A DNA stretch of 40,852 nt from contig JAUIFX010000017.1 of assembly GCA_030429865.1 (NCBI GenBank), positions 1-40,852 on the forward strand, read 5' to 3'. Of this stretch, positions 24,835-33,306 are shown one piece after another (position 1 is the first letter of the stretch; each line of letters opens with the position of its first letter). The position numbers and the translations under genes were made by a program. The notes under the pieces are model-generated. The model was not told the DNA's origin and searched no databases. It saw nothing but the letters and a program-made list of their open reading frames with translations. The DNA is from Gammaproteobacteria bacterium. GTDB taxonomy: Bacteria > Pseudomonadota > Gammaproteobacteria > Ga0077536.

Positions 24835-24866
24835 GCCCGGCCCGCTGCTTGTGCGGCGGGCCGGGC
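24835..24866 (+). terminator. Strong GC hairpin between small exported protein and persulfide dioxygenase
   Basis: Perfect 11-bp arms GCCCGGCCCGC (24835-24845) and GCGGGCCGGGC (24856-24866) with a 10-nt loop, 18 bp after the small gene's stop. No T tract follows, so it may attenuate or stabilise the 3' end rather than terminate fully. Confidence 0.55.
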
Positions 24867-24929
24867 AGCGCGCCGGGCCGAGCCTTGCATCGCGTGACAT
24901 CTCACCGATTGCCGCGCAGGAGAACTGCC

Positions 24930-25616
24930 ATGATTTTCCGCCAGCTGTTCGAACCCGTCTCGAGCACCTACACCTACCTCGTCGCAAGCGGTGTGGGGCG
25001 CGAGGCGGTCATCATCGATCCCGTCGCCGAGCGCACCAGCGATTACCTGCGCCTGATCGAGGCACTCGACCTGAGACTCGTGCGCGCCATCGACACCCAC
25101 ACCCACGCCGACCACGTCACCGCGCTCGGCAGGCTGCGCGACACGACCGGCTGCCTGAGCGTGATGGGCGAGTTCACCCGGGCCGAGTGCGTCAGTGAGC
25201 ACGTCCGCGAGGGTGACGTGCTCGATGTCGATGGACTGCGGCTCGAAGCCCTGTACACCCCCGGACACACCGACGAATCCTTCAGCTTCGTCATGGCCGA
25301 CCGCGTGTTCACCGGCGACGTGCTGCTGATCCGCGGCACCGGCCGCACCGATTTCCAGAACGGCGACCCACGCCGCTCGTGGGACTCGATCGTCAACAAG
25401 CTGTTCCGCCTGCCGGAGGAGACCCTGGTCTACCCCGCCCACGATTACAAGGGCTGGACGGTGAGCAGCATCTACGAGGAGAAGCGCTACAACCCGCGCC
25501 TTGCCGGCAAGACCGAAGCGCAGTACGTGGCACTGATGAGCAATCTCGGTCTCGACGATCCCAAGCTGATGGACGTCGCGGTGCCGGCCAACCTGCGCTG
25601 CGGCAAGGCGGCCTGA
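24930..25616 (+). CDS. Persulfide dioxygenase (ETHE1-like, metallo-beta-lactamase fold)
   Basis: 228 residues, the ETHE1 size. The metal-binding THTHADH gives H57, H59, D61 and H62; further ligands are H113 (PGHT), D130 (FTGDVLL) and H171 (YPAHDY). ETHE1 enzymes use mononuclear iron bound by the H57/H113/D130-type triad and oxidise glutathione persulfide to sulfite. The GRTDFQNGD stretch after TGD is diagnostic of the persulfide dioxygenase subgroup. The ATG at 24930 has AGGAG upstream. No rhodanese or regulator is adjacent. The role fits sulfide oxidation or detoxification in the cytoplasm of a phototroph that meets sulfane sulfur. The assignment is confident. Confidence 0.93.
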   Translation: MIFRQLFEPVSSTYTYLVASGVGREAVIIDPVAERTSDYLRLIEALDLRLVRAIDTHTHADHVTALGRLRDTTGCLSVMGEFTRAECVSEHVREGDVLDVDGLRLEALYTPGHTDESFSFVMADRVFTGDVLLIRGTGRTDFQNGDPRRSWDSIVNKLFRLPEETLVYPAHDYKGWTVSSIYEEKRYNPRLAGKTEAQYVALMSNLGLDDPKLMDVAVPANLRCGKAA

Positions 25617-25694
25617 GGGCCGTCGCGCCGACGCCCGCTACGGGCGCCGCCGGGCGGCGTCGATCCGAGCGCAGCCGCGGCGCGTACCTGCGCC

Positions 25695-26168
25695 ATGAGC
25701 CTGTCCCCGCCGCATGACCTGCGTCCTGCCAGCGCGACGCCGCGCGTACCTCCGCCGGCAGCCTGGCTGGGCGCGGCGGGCGCGTTGCCCTTCATCACGC
25801 TTGCCGTCTTCGCGGCCGCTGACGTCGCCGGCGCGCGCGACTTTCACCTCTTCGCGCTCAATGCCTACGCCGCGCTCATCCTCTCGTTCCTGGGCGGCGT
25901 CCAGTGGGGGCTGACCATCGCACACGGCGGCGCCGACGGCATGTGGGGGCGGCTCGTGCTGGCCATCACACCGAGTCTCTTCGCCTGGTGCGCGCTGCTG
26001 ATGGCGCCGCGCGCGGGCCAGTTACCGCTCGCAGCCGCCTTCCTCGCCGTACTCGCCGTCGACCTGCGTGCGCACGGCCGTGGCCTCGTGCCGCGTTGGT
26101 ATCGCCGGCTGCGCTGGCCGTTGACCGTCACGGTGGTGCTGAGCCTGCTGCTCGCCGCGGCCGCCTGA
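25695..26168 (+). CDS. DUF3429 family membrane protein
   Basis: 157 residues with about five membrane helices. The family pattern is clear: AAWLGAAGALPFITLAVF, then YAALILSFLGGVQWGL, ending in a positively charged tail and last helix. DUF3429 proteins are inner-membrane proteins of unknown function common in Proteobacteria. The ATG at 25695 was taken; the first 20 residues are Pro-rich and there is no good ribosome site, so the true start could be a little downstream. It lies 78 bp after the persulfide dioxygenase. Confidence 0.85.
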   Translation: MSLSPPHDLRPASATPRVPPPAAWLGAAGALPFITLAVFAAADVAGARDFHLFALNAYAALILSFLGGVQWGLTIAHGGADGMWGRLVLAITPSLFAWCALLMAPRAGQLPLAAAFLAVLAVDLRAHGRGLVPRWYRRLRWPLTVTVVLSLLLAAAA

Positions 26169-26208
26169 TCGGCAGCGCGCGACCTCGCGCCGAACGCGCC
26201 GCGAACGC

Positions 26209-26805
26209 TCAGGCGGTGAGTATCGCGTGGGTCGCGCTGAGGACGACATCACGCAGTTCGCCGCGGTCGAAAGCCGGGTTGATCACCGACCGGTTGCTCA
26301 GGCCTTCGTAGAGGGCGAGCACCACTTCGACGATCGCGCTCACCGGCGTGTCGGTCTGCACCCCGCGCATGTCGCGAATGAAGTGAACCTGCTCGGTGAC
26401 CGCGGCACGGATGCGCTCGTCGGCGCCGCCGACGGCGCGTTGGACGGTGGTATTGCGTGCGGTCTCGGCGAGTACTTCGAGCCACAGGCCGGCGAAATCG
26501 GGCCGCGTGCGTTCGGTCAGCGCATGGGTCGCGCGCTCGGCTACCGTATCGACGACGTCCTGGTCCTCGGGATAGGGTTCGAGCAGCTCGAGCCAGCGCG
26601 CCGCCATGCGTTCGACGATGCCGCCGACGATGGCTTCCTTGTTGTCGAAGAAGTGGTAGATGTGGCCCGGGCTCATGCAGGCCTGCTTGGAGATCTGCGC
26701 CACGCTGGCCCCGTGGAACCCGTAGCGCGCGAAGCAGATCGAGGCGGCGTCCAGGATCTGTTCACGCCGCTGGCGCGCGCGCGCCGTGCGCGGTTCGTCG
26801 TCCAT
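26209..26805 (-). CDS. TetR-family regulator divergent from the DUF1302 gene
   Basis: 198 residues. The N-terminal HTH is typical: RREQILDAASICFARYGFHGAS, then VAQISKQACMSPGHIYHFFDNKEAI (residues about 13-60). The C-terminal ligand domain is helical with no assigned ligand. The ATG at 26805 has a GGGGGAG site 11 bp upstream; the frame extends 15 residues upstream without conservation. Two GAATG/CATTC dyads flank the promoter of the divergent DUF1302 gene, so that gene is the likely target. The inducer may be a hydrophobic compound handled by the outer-membrane protein. Confidence 0.9.
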   Translation of the reverse strand: MDDEPRTARARQRREQILDAASICFARYGFHGASVAQISKQACMSPGHIYHFFDNKEAIVGGIVERMAARWLELLEPYPEDQDVVDTVAERATHALTERTRPDFAGLWLEVLAETARNTTVQRAVGGADERIRAAVTEQVHFIRDMRGVQTDTPVSAIVEVVLALYEGLSNRSVINPAFDRGELRDVVLSATHAILTA

Positions 26806-26903
26806 CGTGATTGGTCTCCCCCGAAACGAAGCTACGCGCAGCGGCAGCATTCGGCACCGTTGCCCGCGGGACAGGCTGTCTCCCCCTGATACACCTGTCC
26901 CCG

Positions 26904-26985
26904 CCGAATGTTCATTCGGGCTTGACGGGCTGTCAACTCGCCCCTAGAGTGCGCCGCCAAAAAAATAGAATGATTATTCATTCTA
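26904..26985 (+). promoter_or_regulatory. DUF1302 promoter with two matching TetR-type operators
   Basis: A sigma70-like promoter has -35 TTGACG (26922-26927), a 17-bp spacer and -10 TAGAGT (26945-26950). It is flanked by two perfect dyads with the same half-site: CCGAATGTTCATTCGG (26904-26919), just before the -35, and TAGAATGATTATTCATTCTA (26966-26985), just after the start region. The second could block RNA polymerase. Binding by the adjacent TetR protein is inferred. Confidence 0.75.
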
Positions 26986-27060
26986 GTTCTGCCGGAGCGC
27001 GCGGCGACGTCCGCCCGGCCGCCGCTCCCGCCTTGTCGCACGATCGAAGGAGAACTGCCC

Positions 27061-29082
27061 ATGCTTCCTGCCTCCCAACGTACGCTGCGCCGCGGCGCCC
27101 TGCTCGGCGCCGCCCTGTTGCCGGCCGCCGCGACCGCCATCGACTGGAACGTCACCGGTTCCGTCCGCCAGGAGATTGGGATTGGCATCGCGAGCGGCGA
27201 GAACGAGTTCAACCAGAACGGCAACCCGTTCAACGCGCGCTCGGTACCGGTGCTGACCAACAACCCGCTCAACGGCGCACTGCTGCGCAGCGATGGCCTG
27301 CGTGCCGGTGCCAACACGGCCCCGGTTCCGACCACCTGCAAGTTCTCGACCCAGGTCGCCTGCCCCGCCGCGGGGCGCGCCAATACCTATGGCGCGGGCC
27401 TCGACGACAGCTTCAACTTCAACCTCTTCTCGACCCGGCTCGATCTCGACGTGCAGGCCCGCATCTCCCCCAACTGGGCGGCGACGATGAAGCTGCGCGC
27501 GGTCTACGATGCCGTGCCCAAGCTCGGCGACGGCCGTACCGGCGATATCTTCGGCCAGCCCTTCTGGCACGCGCGCAGCGCCAACCCGCTGGAAATCAAC
27601 GGCGCGAGCATGATGGCCGACCTGCCTGCGTTCTACGTCGACTACAACGATGGCCCGTTGTGGATCCGCGCCGGGCAGCAGTCGATCGCCTGGGGCGAGG
27701 CGCTGTTCTTCCGCGTGATGGATGTCGCCAACGGTCTCGACCTGCGCCGGCACCTGACGCTCAACCCGGCCGCCGAGGAGTTCCAGGACCAGCGCATCGC
27801 ATCGCCCGGCCTGCGCCTGAGCTACACGTTCGACAACCAGTGGGAAGTCGACGCCTTCGTGCAGATGTTCACGCCGACCGTGCTGGCACGCACGAATACC
27901 CCTTACAACGTGGTGCCGTCGGCGTTCTCGTGGCGCGAGGGCGACGAGTTCGACGACGCCGAGCGCGCGCTCAACTTCGGTGCGCGGCTGACCATGCCGA
28001 TGACCGATTCGTTCACGCTGCTCGCGGCCTACGTCAATCGGCGGAACCCCGACGGCGTGGTGCGCTGGGCCGACGCCCCGCGACGCACCACGCTGCCGAG
28101 CGCTTTCGGCACCGAGAACCCGTTCTGCGCCGGTGCCTCGAACAACCCGTTCGCGGCGCTGCCCGGCGCGCCGACGCAGGCTTCGGTCGGCGGCGGCTGC
28201 GGTTCGTTCTTCGCGCCGGACGGCACCGCCACCTCGTCCGCGTTCGAGTGGTTCCACATGGCCGGGCGCACGCGCCTCAACCCGGTGCTCGGCACGCAGG
28301 TCTCGATCAACGAGGCGCCGGCCTCGGCGTTCGCCGCGCGCAGCGTGCTCGGTCTCGGCAACGAAGTGTCCGCGCTCGACGCGATCTCGACCCTCGATGC
28401 CTTCTACACCGGCTTCGGCGGTCTGCGCGGCTACATCACGCGCGAGTTCAAGCGCGAACACGTCATCTCGCTCGGCGGCAACTACATCTTCACCGCGGCG
28501 CCGGATTCCTTCCTCGACCAGCTGATCGTGCGCGGTGAAGTCGCGGTGACGCCGAACAAGCAGTTCACCAACCTCGGCCTGAGCCGCGAGTTCATCGAGG
28601 CGACCGACGTCGTTTCGGCACTCATCGTCGAGAAGTACCAGCGCTTTTCCATCGACATGCCGGCCGCGTACATGGTCGCGCAGTGGATGCACCGCACCGA
28701 GTCGGATCTCTTCGGTCGCCACCTGAGCGGCAACGAGAACAACGGCTTCTGGCCTTACCTCGATGCGGACACCGGGGCACTCAGTCCGGCGGCCCGCGTC
28801 GCCGGTTCCGGCCAGCCGCGCGGACAGGGCAGCGCGAACTACGTCGCGTTCGCCATCCAGCAGCCCTTTCCGGACCTCGTCTGGCGCGCCGATCTCGCCG
28901 TGCTGGTCGACGTGCAGGGCGGCGTGCTGCTGCAGCCGGGCGTGCGTTACCGCCCGTCGGCGAACTGGCAATGGGATCTCTACGCCAATCTCATCGAAGG
29001 CGGTGGCGACGAGAACGACGATGCGCTGGAGACGCTGGACTTCGCCGACGAGATCTTCATGCGCGTGACGTACTACTTCTAG
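27061..29082 (+). CDS. DUF1302 family outer-membrane protein
   Basis: 673 residues. A signal peptide (residues 1-26, ending PAAATA) precedes IDWNVTGSVRQEIGIG, the usual N-terminus of DUF1302. The body has many alternating beta strands and ends RVTYYF, with the C-terminal Phe expected of outer-membrane barrels. Two Cys-containing segments (TCKFSTQVAC and FCAGAS...GGGCGSFF) suggest disulfides in loops. Partners DUF1329 and an RND transporter usually lie beside this family but are absent here (an RND pair is 10 kb away). AAGGAGA lies before the ATG. Role: porin or transporter-like surface protein of unknown substrate, controlled by the divergent TetR protein. Confidence 0.92.
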   Translation: MLPASQRTLRRGALLGAALLPAAATAIDWNVTGSVRQEIGIGIASGENEFNQNGNPFNARSVPVLTNNPLNGALLRSDGLRAGANTAPVPTTCKFSTQVACPAAGRANTYGAGLDDSFNFNLFSTRLDLDVQARISPNWAATMKLRAVYDAVPKLGDGRTGDIFGQPFWHARSANPLEINGASMMADLPAFYVDYNDGPLWIRAGQQSIAWGEALFFRVMDVANGLDLRRHLTLNPAAEEFQDQRIASPGLRLSYTFDNQWEVDAFVQMFTPTVLARTNTPYNVVPSAFSWREGDEFDDAERALNFGARLTMPMTDSFTLLAAYVNRRNPDGVVRWADAPRRTTLPSAFGTENPFCAGASNNPFAALPGAPTQASVGGGCGSFFAPDGTATSSAFEWFHMAGRTRLNPVLGTQVSINEAPASAFAARSVLGLGNEVSALDAISTLDAFYTGFGGLRGYITREFKREHVISLGGNYIFTAAPDSFLDQLIVRGEVAVTPNKQFTNLGLSREFIEATDVVSALIVEKYQRFSIDMPAAYMVAQWMHRTESDLFGRHLSGNENNGFWPYLDADTGALSPAARVAGSGQPRGQGSANYVAFAIQQPFPDLVWRADLAVLVDVQGGVLLQPGVRYRPSANWQWDLYANLIEGGGDENDDALETLDFADEIFMRVTYYF

Positions 29083-29098
29083 TCGCCGCCAAAGACGC

Positions 29099-29126
29099 CC
29101 GTGCGCCGTCCCCGCGAGGCGCACGG
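29099..29126 (+). terminator. Hairpin after the DUF1302 gene
   Basis: Perfect 9-bp arms CCGTGCGCC (29099-29107) and GGCGCACGG (29118-29126), 10-nt loop, 16 bp past the stop. No T tract follows directly, so termination is inferred from position. Confidence 0.5.
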
Positions 29127-29229
29127 CGGACCTGATGCGGGGGCGAAGGGCATTGCTTCACGGGATGCCTGTTGTGGCCAGCGGGCAGACCGGGCCCTTC
29201 CTCCCCGCTTTTTTTCCTCCTCCCCTCGG

Positions 29230-29259
29230 GTGCGGGGTTGGTCATCGACCTCCCCGCAC
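29230..29259. terminator. Double-stem hairpin between convergent genes
   Basis: Arms GTGCGGGG (29230-29237) and CCCCGCAC (29252-29259) enclose a second stem GGTC-ATC-GACC (29240-29250). It lies between the convergent DUF1302 and FAD-oxidoreductase stops. A T7 run at 29211-29217 is on the wrong side for a standard terminator in either direction. Confidence 0.4.
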
Positions 29260-29293
29260 CCACTTCCCCGCACTCACTTTCCACGGGCCCCGT

Positions 29294-30508
29294 TCAGGGC
29301 ACGATGACGTGGTCGGGCGCGGCGAGCGCGAAAGCCGCCTCGCGATCGGCGGGCGGTGGGTAGATCCATTCGGTGTTGATCGAGCGCTTGAGCGCCTTGG
29401 CCTCGGCGCCCGACATCACCACGGCGCGCTCCCAGCCCTCGGTGTAGACCGCACCCCACGGTCCGAGGTCGAGACAGGTCACGTATTTCGGCTGGCTGTA
29501 GGGATGCAGCGGCAGGTCGATGAGATCCGCCGCCGCGTTGTAGCCGGCGACCCGGCCCAGGCTCAGCGCGTGCTGGCAGGACATCAACGCGACGTGGCCC
29601 GTGTCGTCGGCCGCGGCGTGTGCGGTGTCGCCGCTGACGAAGATGTCCGCACAGGCCGGGGCACGCAGAAAGCGATCCGCATGCACGCGTCCTTGGGCGT
29701 CGTGTTCGCCCGGGACCTGGGCCGCCAGGCTGCTGGCGCGTGCGCCCGCGGTCCACACCACGGTGTTGGCTGCGAAGTGCCTGCCGTCGGCGGTGGTGAC
29801 GCCATCGGCATCGATCGCGGCGACCGCCGTGCCGGTGACGATGTCGACGCCGCAGGCGGCGAGTGCCTGCTCGATGGTCGGCCGCGGTCCGGGCCCGAGA
29901 TCGGGGCCGATCGATGCCGACTGCTCGATGACGACCACGCGCGGGTTCTCCGCGCCGAGGATCGTCCGCAGCCGGGCCGGCAGCTCGGCCGCGGTTTCGA
30001 TGCCCGTGAAGCCGCCACCGGCGACGATCACGGTATCGCGCGCGGCGTTCGCCGGCCGGCGCGCCAGTGCGTGCAGGTGGGCGTCGAGCTTGCGCGCGCC
30101 GGCAAGCTGGTCGACGTCGAAGGCGTGCTCGGCCAGGCCCGGCACCGGCGGCCGGTTGAGTTCGCTGCCGGTGGCGAGGACGAGCCTGTCGTAGCGCCGC
30201 GCCGTGCGGCGGCCATCGGCGGTGACGAGCGTGAGTTCGTGACGTGCCGTATCGAGGCTCTCGACCCGGCCGGGCTCGTGCGCGACACCGACCGCGGCGA
30301 GCAGCGGCGCGATGTCGGGCGCCATCTCGTCGAACGCGGTTTCATACAGGCGCGGCCGGATGTGCAGCTGCGGAGCGGGCGAAATCATGGTGATGGCGAC
30401 GTCGGCCGCGCGGCCGGCGTGCGCGAGCGCGCGCGCCGCGGCGAGGGCGGCCCAGGTGCCGGCGAAACCGGATCCGGCAATGACGAGTTGGCGGGCATCG
30501 GCGGTCAT
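29294..30508 (-). CDS. FAD-dependent NAD(P)H oxidoreductase, NDH-2-like
   Basis: 404 residues, two dinucleotide-binding folds: FAD site at LVIAGSGFAGTWAAL (residues 8-22) and NAD(P)H site at TVIVAGGGFTGIETAAEL (about residue 160). LATGSE and DIFVSGDTAHA are the usual later motifs. Type II NADH dehydrogenases and sulfide:quinone reductase relatives share this layout. No redox-active Cys pair of the sulfide:quinone type was seen, so NADH:quinone-like function is favoured. It is 51 bp downstream of the Rrf2 regulator, on the same strand, so the two are probably one operon. ATG at 30508. Confidence 0.85.
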   Translation of the reverse strand: MTADARQLVIAGSGFAGTWAALAAARALAHAGRAADVAITMISPAPQLHIRPRLYETAFDEMAPDIAPLLAAVGVAHEPGRVESLDTARHELTLVTADGRRTARRYDRLVLATGSELNRPPVPGLAEHAFDVDQLAGARKLDAHLHALARRPANAARDTVIVAGGGFTGIETAAELPARLRTILGAENPRVVVIEQSASIGPDLGPGPRPTIEQALAACGVDIVTGTAVAAIDADGVTTADGRHFAANTVVWTAGARASSLAAQVPGEHDAQGRVHADRFLRAPACADIFVSGDTAHAAADDTGHVALMSCQHALSLGRVAGYNAAADLIDLPLHPYSQPKYVTCLDLGPWGAVYTEGWERAVVMSGAEAKALKRSINTEWIYPPPADREAAFALAAPDHVIVP

Positions 30509-30559
30509 GTCTTCGATCCTCGGGTGGGAGAGGGATGGCGGGGACGGTGCCCGGGTGGT

Positions 30560-31078
30560 TCAGCGCGCCGGTCCGCGGCGCGACGACGCGCGTTCGCCGA
30601 GCCAGCGCTCGACCGATGCGCCGAAGTCGGCCGGCGCCTTGCGCTCCAGTGCCCGGGCCAGGTCGGCGAGGGTCTCCGCCGCCAGCGCGTCACGCATGGC
30701 GCGCTCGGCGCGCTGCATGGTGGCGTGGATCGCGCACGTGCCGCGGCTCGCCCAGCGTGGTGGCGGATCGTCGAACAGGGCGCAGCGCGTGCGGATCTCC
30801 TGGCACTCGAACAGCGGCTTGTCGCCCTCGATGGCGTCGACGATGTCGAGCACCGTGATCGCCGCAGCCGGCCGGGCCAGGCGGTAGCCGCCACGCAGAC
30901 CGGGAACGGCGTCGACGATGCCGGCCTTCTCGAGGCGCGGGAAGATCTTGGCGAGGAAGCTCGGCGAGATCCCTTGCAGCTCGGCCAGGTCGCGGCTGCT
31001 CGGCTGCTGCTCGCCGGCGCCGACCAGCCAGAGCAGGCAATGAATGCCGTATTCGACGCGGCTCGTGAGGTGTGCCAT
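30560..31078 (-). CDS. Rrf2-family regulator, probable Fe-S cluster sensor
   Basis: 172 residues: winged helix (SSRDLAELQGISPSFLAKIFPRLEKAGIV, then GLRGGYRLARP) and three cysteines C92, C99 and C115 in the region that holds the Fe-S cluster in IscR, NsrR and RsrR. E9 and H13 form the E-x3-H pattern used with Cys as cluster ligands in RsrR. The ATG at 31078 follows an 11-3-11 bp palindrome with no space for a ribosome site, so the message is probably leaderless. It likely represses itself and the downstream FAD oxidoreductase in response to redox state. It is not IscR: no isc genes follow. Confidence 0.9.
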   Translation of the reverse strand: MAHLTSRVEYGIHCLLWLVGAGEQQPSSRDLAELQGISPSFLAKIFPRLEKAGIVDAVPGLRGGYRLARPAAAITVLDIVDAIEGDKPLFECQEIRTRCALFDDPPPRWASRGTCAIHATMQRAERAMRDALAAETLADLARALERKAPADFGASVERWLGERASSRRGPAR

Positions 31079-31114
31079 AACGCGGACTATATTAGTCCGC
31101 GTTTAATCCGGCAA
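31079..31114 (-). promoter_or_regulatory. Promoter and 11-3-11 palindromic operator of the rrf2 gene
   Basis: Perfect 11-bp arms (31079-31089 and 31093-31103) surround TAT. Read leftwards, -35 TTGCCG (31114-31109), 17-bp spacer and -10 TATAGT (31091-31086) place the transcript start at or next to the A of the ATG at 31078. The operator covers the -10 and spacer. The predicted mRNA therefore has essentially no leader. Confidence 0.8.
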
Positions 31115-31173
31115 GCGACCGACCATGCGCGGCCTCGCCTCGCTCAGTCACGCGACCGTGCGCAGGGCGGCGG

Positions 31174-32949
31174 CTAGTGCATGTGCGGCGTGCTCACCCC
31201 GGCGGGTACGCGGATGTCCTCGACCAGCGCGACGACGCTCGCCGGCGGCGCGGCGGTGAAGTGCGAGACGGTCAGGGCGACGGCAAAGTTGAGCGCCGCG
31301 CCGAGCGCACCGATGCCTTCCGGCGAGATGCCGAACCACCAGGCATCGGGGCCGTTCATGTGCGGCGCGTAGAACTTGAACCAGGCGATGTAGCCGAACG
31401 TGAAGCCGAGCCCGGCGATCATGCCGGCGACGGCGCCCTCGCGGTTCATGCGCAGCGAGAAGATGCCGAGCAGGATGGCGGGGAACAGCGAGGCCGCGGC
31501 GAGGCCGAAAGCGAACGCGACGACCTGCGCGACGAAGCCGGGCGGATTGACGCCGAGATAGCCCGCGATGGCGATGGCGCTGGCTGCCGCGATGCGCGCG
31601 GCGAGCAGCTCCTGGCGATCGGAGAGGCCGCGCGCGAAGGTCTTCTTGAGCAGGTCGTGCGAGACCGAAGCCGAGATCACCAGCAGCAGGCCGGCCGCCG
31701 TCGACAGCGCCGCGGCCAGGCTGCCGGCGGCGACGAGCGCGATCACCCACGGCGGCAGCATCGCGATCTCGGGGTTGGCGAGGACCATGATGTCGCGATC
31801 GACGTAGACCTCGTTGGCGCTCTCGCGCGCCGCGTTGAGCAGCATGCGCTGGCCGTCGACGCCGCGCGCCTCGCCGGCGAACTCCGGTTTGCCTTCGAAC
31901 GGCATGCCCGGGCCATACTGGATGCGCCCGTCGCCGTTCTTGTCGCGCCAGCCGATCAGGCCGACGTCCTCCCAGTTGTGGAACCAGTCGGCCACTTCGC
32001 CGTAAGCCCGGTCGTGCACGGTATCGATGAAGTTCAGTCGCGCGAACGCACCGACCGCCGGGGCGGTGGTATAGAGCAGGGCGATGAACAACAGCGCCCA
32101 GCCGGCCGAGCGGCGCGCGTCGGAGACCTTCGGCACGGTGAAGAAGCGCACGATGACGTGCGGCAACCCGGCCGTCCCCAGCATCAGCGCCATGGTGATG
32201 GCGAACACGTCGATGGTCGACTTGCCGCCCTGCGTATAGGGTGCGAAGCCGAGGTCGACCAGCGTACGGTCGAGCTTCTCGAGCACGGCGAGACCCGAGC
32301 CGTCGGCGACGGTGGCGCCGAGGCCGAGCTGCGGCACCGGCACGCCCGTGATCAGCAGCGAGATGAAGATGGCCGGCACGAGGTAGGCGAAGATCAGCAC
32401 GCAGTACTGCGCGACCTGGGTATAGGTGATGCCTTTCATGCCGCCGAGCACGGCGTAGAAGAACACCACCAGCATGCCGATCGCGACGCCCCAGTCGATG
32501 GGCACGCCGAGGAAGTGCGAGAAGACGATGCCGACGCCGCGCATCTGGCCGGCGACGTAGGTGAACGAAATCACGATCAGGCTGACGACCGCGACGACCC
32601 GCGCGGTGTTCGAGTAATAACGCGTACCGATGAAATCGGGCACGGTGAACTCGCCGAACTTGCGCAGGTAGGGCGCGAGCAGCATCGCCAGCAGCACGTA
32701 GCCGCCGGTCCAGCCCATCAGGTAGACCGCGCCGTCGTAGCCGAGGAACGCGATGATGCCGGCCATCGAGATGAACGACGCCGCGCTCATCCAGTCGGCC
32801 GCCGTCGCCATGCCGTTGGCGACGGGATGCACGCCGCCGCCGGCCACGTAGAAGTCGCCCGTGGAACCGGCACGCGACCACACCGCGATGCCGATGTAGA
32901 GCGCGAAGCTCACCGCGACGAAGAGATAGGTCAGCGTCTGCGCGTCCAT
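31174..32949 (-). CDS. Sodium/solute symporter, large subunit (SSS family, ActP-like, VC_2705 type)
   Basis: 591 residues with about 13 membrane helices and the SSS signature region GGMKGITYTQVAQYCVLIFAYLVP. MDAQTLTYLFVAVSFALYIGIAVWSRA begins the first helix. A soluble loop of about 70 residues after helix 8 holds D336-K-N338-G-D340-G-R-I343, a Ca2+-binding-loop-like DxNxDGxI. Such inserts occur in the VC_2705 subfamily, which is always partnered with a DUF4212 small subunit, as here. Likely substrates are acetate or other short organic acids, moved with Na+. Its ATG shares one base with the small-subunit stop (TGATG), so translation is coupled. Confidence 0.92.
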   Translation of the reverse strand: MDAQTLTYLFVAVSFALYIGIAVWSRAGSTGDFYVAGGGVHPVANGMATAADWMSAASFISMAGIIAFLGYDGAVYLMGWTGGYVLLAMLLAPYLRKFGEFTVPDFIGTRYYSNTARVVAVVSLIVISFTYVAGQMRGVGIVFSHFLGVPIDWGVAIGMLVVFFYAVLGGMKGITYTQVAQYCVLIFAYLVPAIFISLLITGVPVPQLGLGATVADGSGLAVLEKLDRTLVDLGFAPYTQGGKSTIDVFAITMALMLGTAGLPHVIVRFFTVPKVSDARRSAGWALLFIALLYTTAPAVGAFARLNFIDTVHDRAYGEVADWFHNWEDVGLIGWRDKNGDGRIQYGPGMPFEGKPEFAGEARGVDGQRMLLNAARESANEVYVDRDIMVLANPEIAMLPPWVIALVAAGSLAAALSTAAGLLLVISASVSHDLLKKTFARGLSDRQELLAARIAAASAIAIAGYLGVNPPGFVAQVVAFAFGLAAASLFPAILLGIFSLRMNREGAVAGMIAGLGFTFGYIAWFKFYAPHMNGPDAWWFGISPEGIGALGAALNFAVALTVSHFTAAPPASVVALVEDIRVPAGVSTPHMH

Positions 32950-33266
32950 CAGTCGCCCTCCCGCTCGTCGTCGTCGAGCCCGTAACGGCGATCGATGCGC
33001 CGCATCGCCGCGGCATAGAAGAACACCAGCAGCACGAACACGAAGATTGCGCCCTGCTGGGCGAACCAGAAGCCGAGCGGAAAGCCGAACATCTCGATGC
33101 GGTTCAGGGGCTCGACCAGCAGGATGCCGCAGCCGAAGGACACGGCGAACCAGACGGCCAGCAGGCTCGCCACCAGGCGCAGGTTGGCGCGCCAGTAGGC
33201 GTGCGCGCGGCTCGGGTCGCGGCGCGGCCCGGCGGCGGCGTCGGCGTGCTTGTCTGTCGTGGTCAT
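32949..33266 (-). CDS. DUF4212, small subunit of the sodium/solute symporter
   Basis: 105 residues with two membrane helices (LRLVASLLAVWFAVSFGCGILL; GAIFVFVLLVFFYAAAMRRIDRRYG) and the typical joining segment VEPLNRIEMFGFPLGFWFAQQG. The family is the obligate neighbour of VC_2705-type symporters. The first 25 residues are charged and cytoplasmic. The ATG at 33266 has GGGAGGGG upstream; the longer open frame is not conserved. It is co-translated with the large subunit (TGATG). Confidence 0.92.
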   Translation of the reverse strand: MTTTDKHADAAAGPRRDPSRAHAYWRANLRLVASLLAVWFAVSFGCGILLVEPLNRIEMFGFPLGFWFAQQGAIFVFVLLVFFYAAAMRRIDRRYGLDDDEREGD

Positions 33267-33306
33267 GGTCCCCTCCCTGGCGCCATTGTACGTGCGTCGC
33301 ACCCCC

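Noticed and set aside
26983-29124. A 713-codon leftward frame opposite the DUF1302 gene
   Set aside because: DUF1302 protein has a signal peptide, barrel pattern and ribosome site; the antisense product has none.
29211-29217. T7 run as terminator between DUF1302 and the FAD oxidoreductase
   Set aside because: The strong hairpin lies after the T run on plus and the run reads as A on minus, so it fits neither direction.
29294-30508. Sulfide:quinone oxidoreductase
   Set aside because: No paired redox Cys in the expected regions; sequence pattern is closer to type II NADH dehydrogenase.
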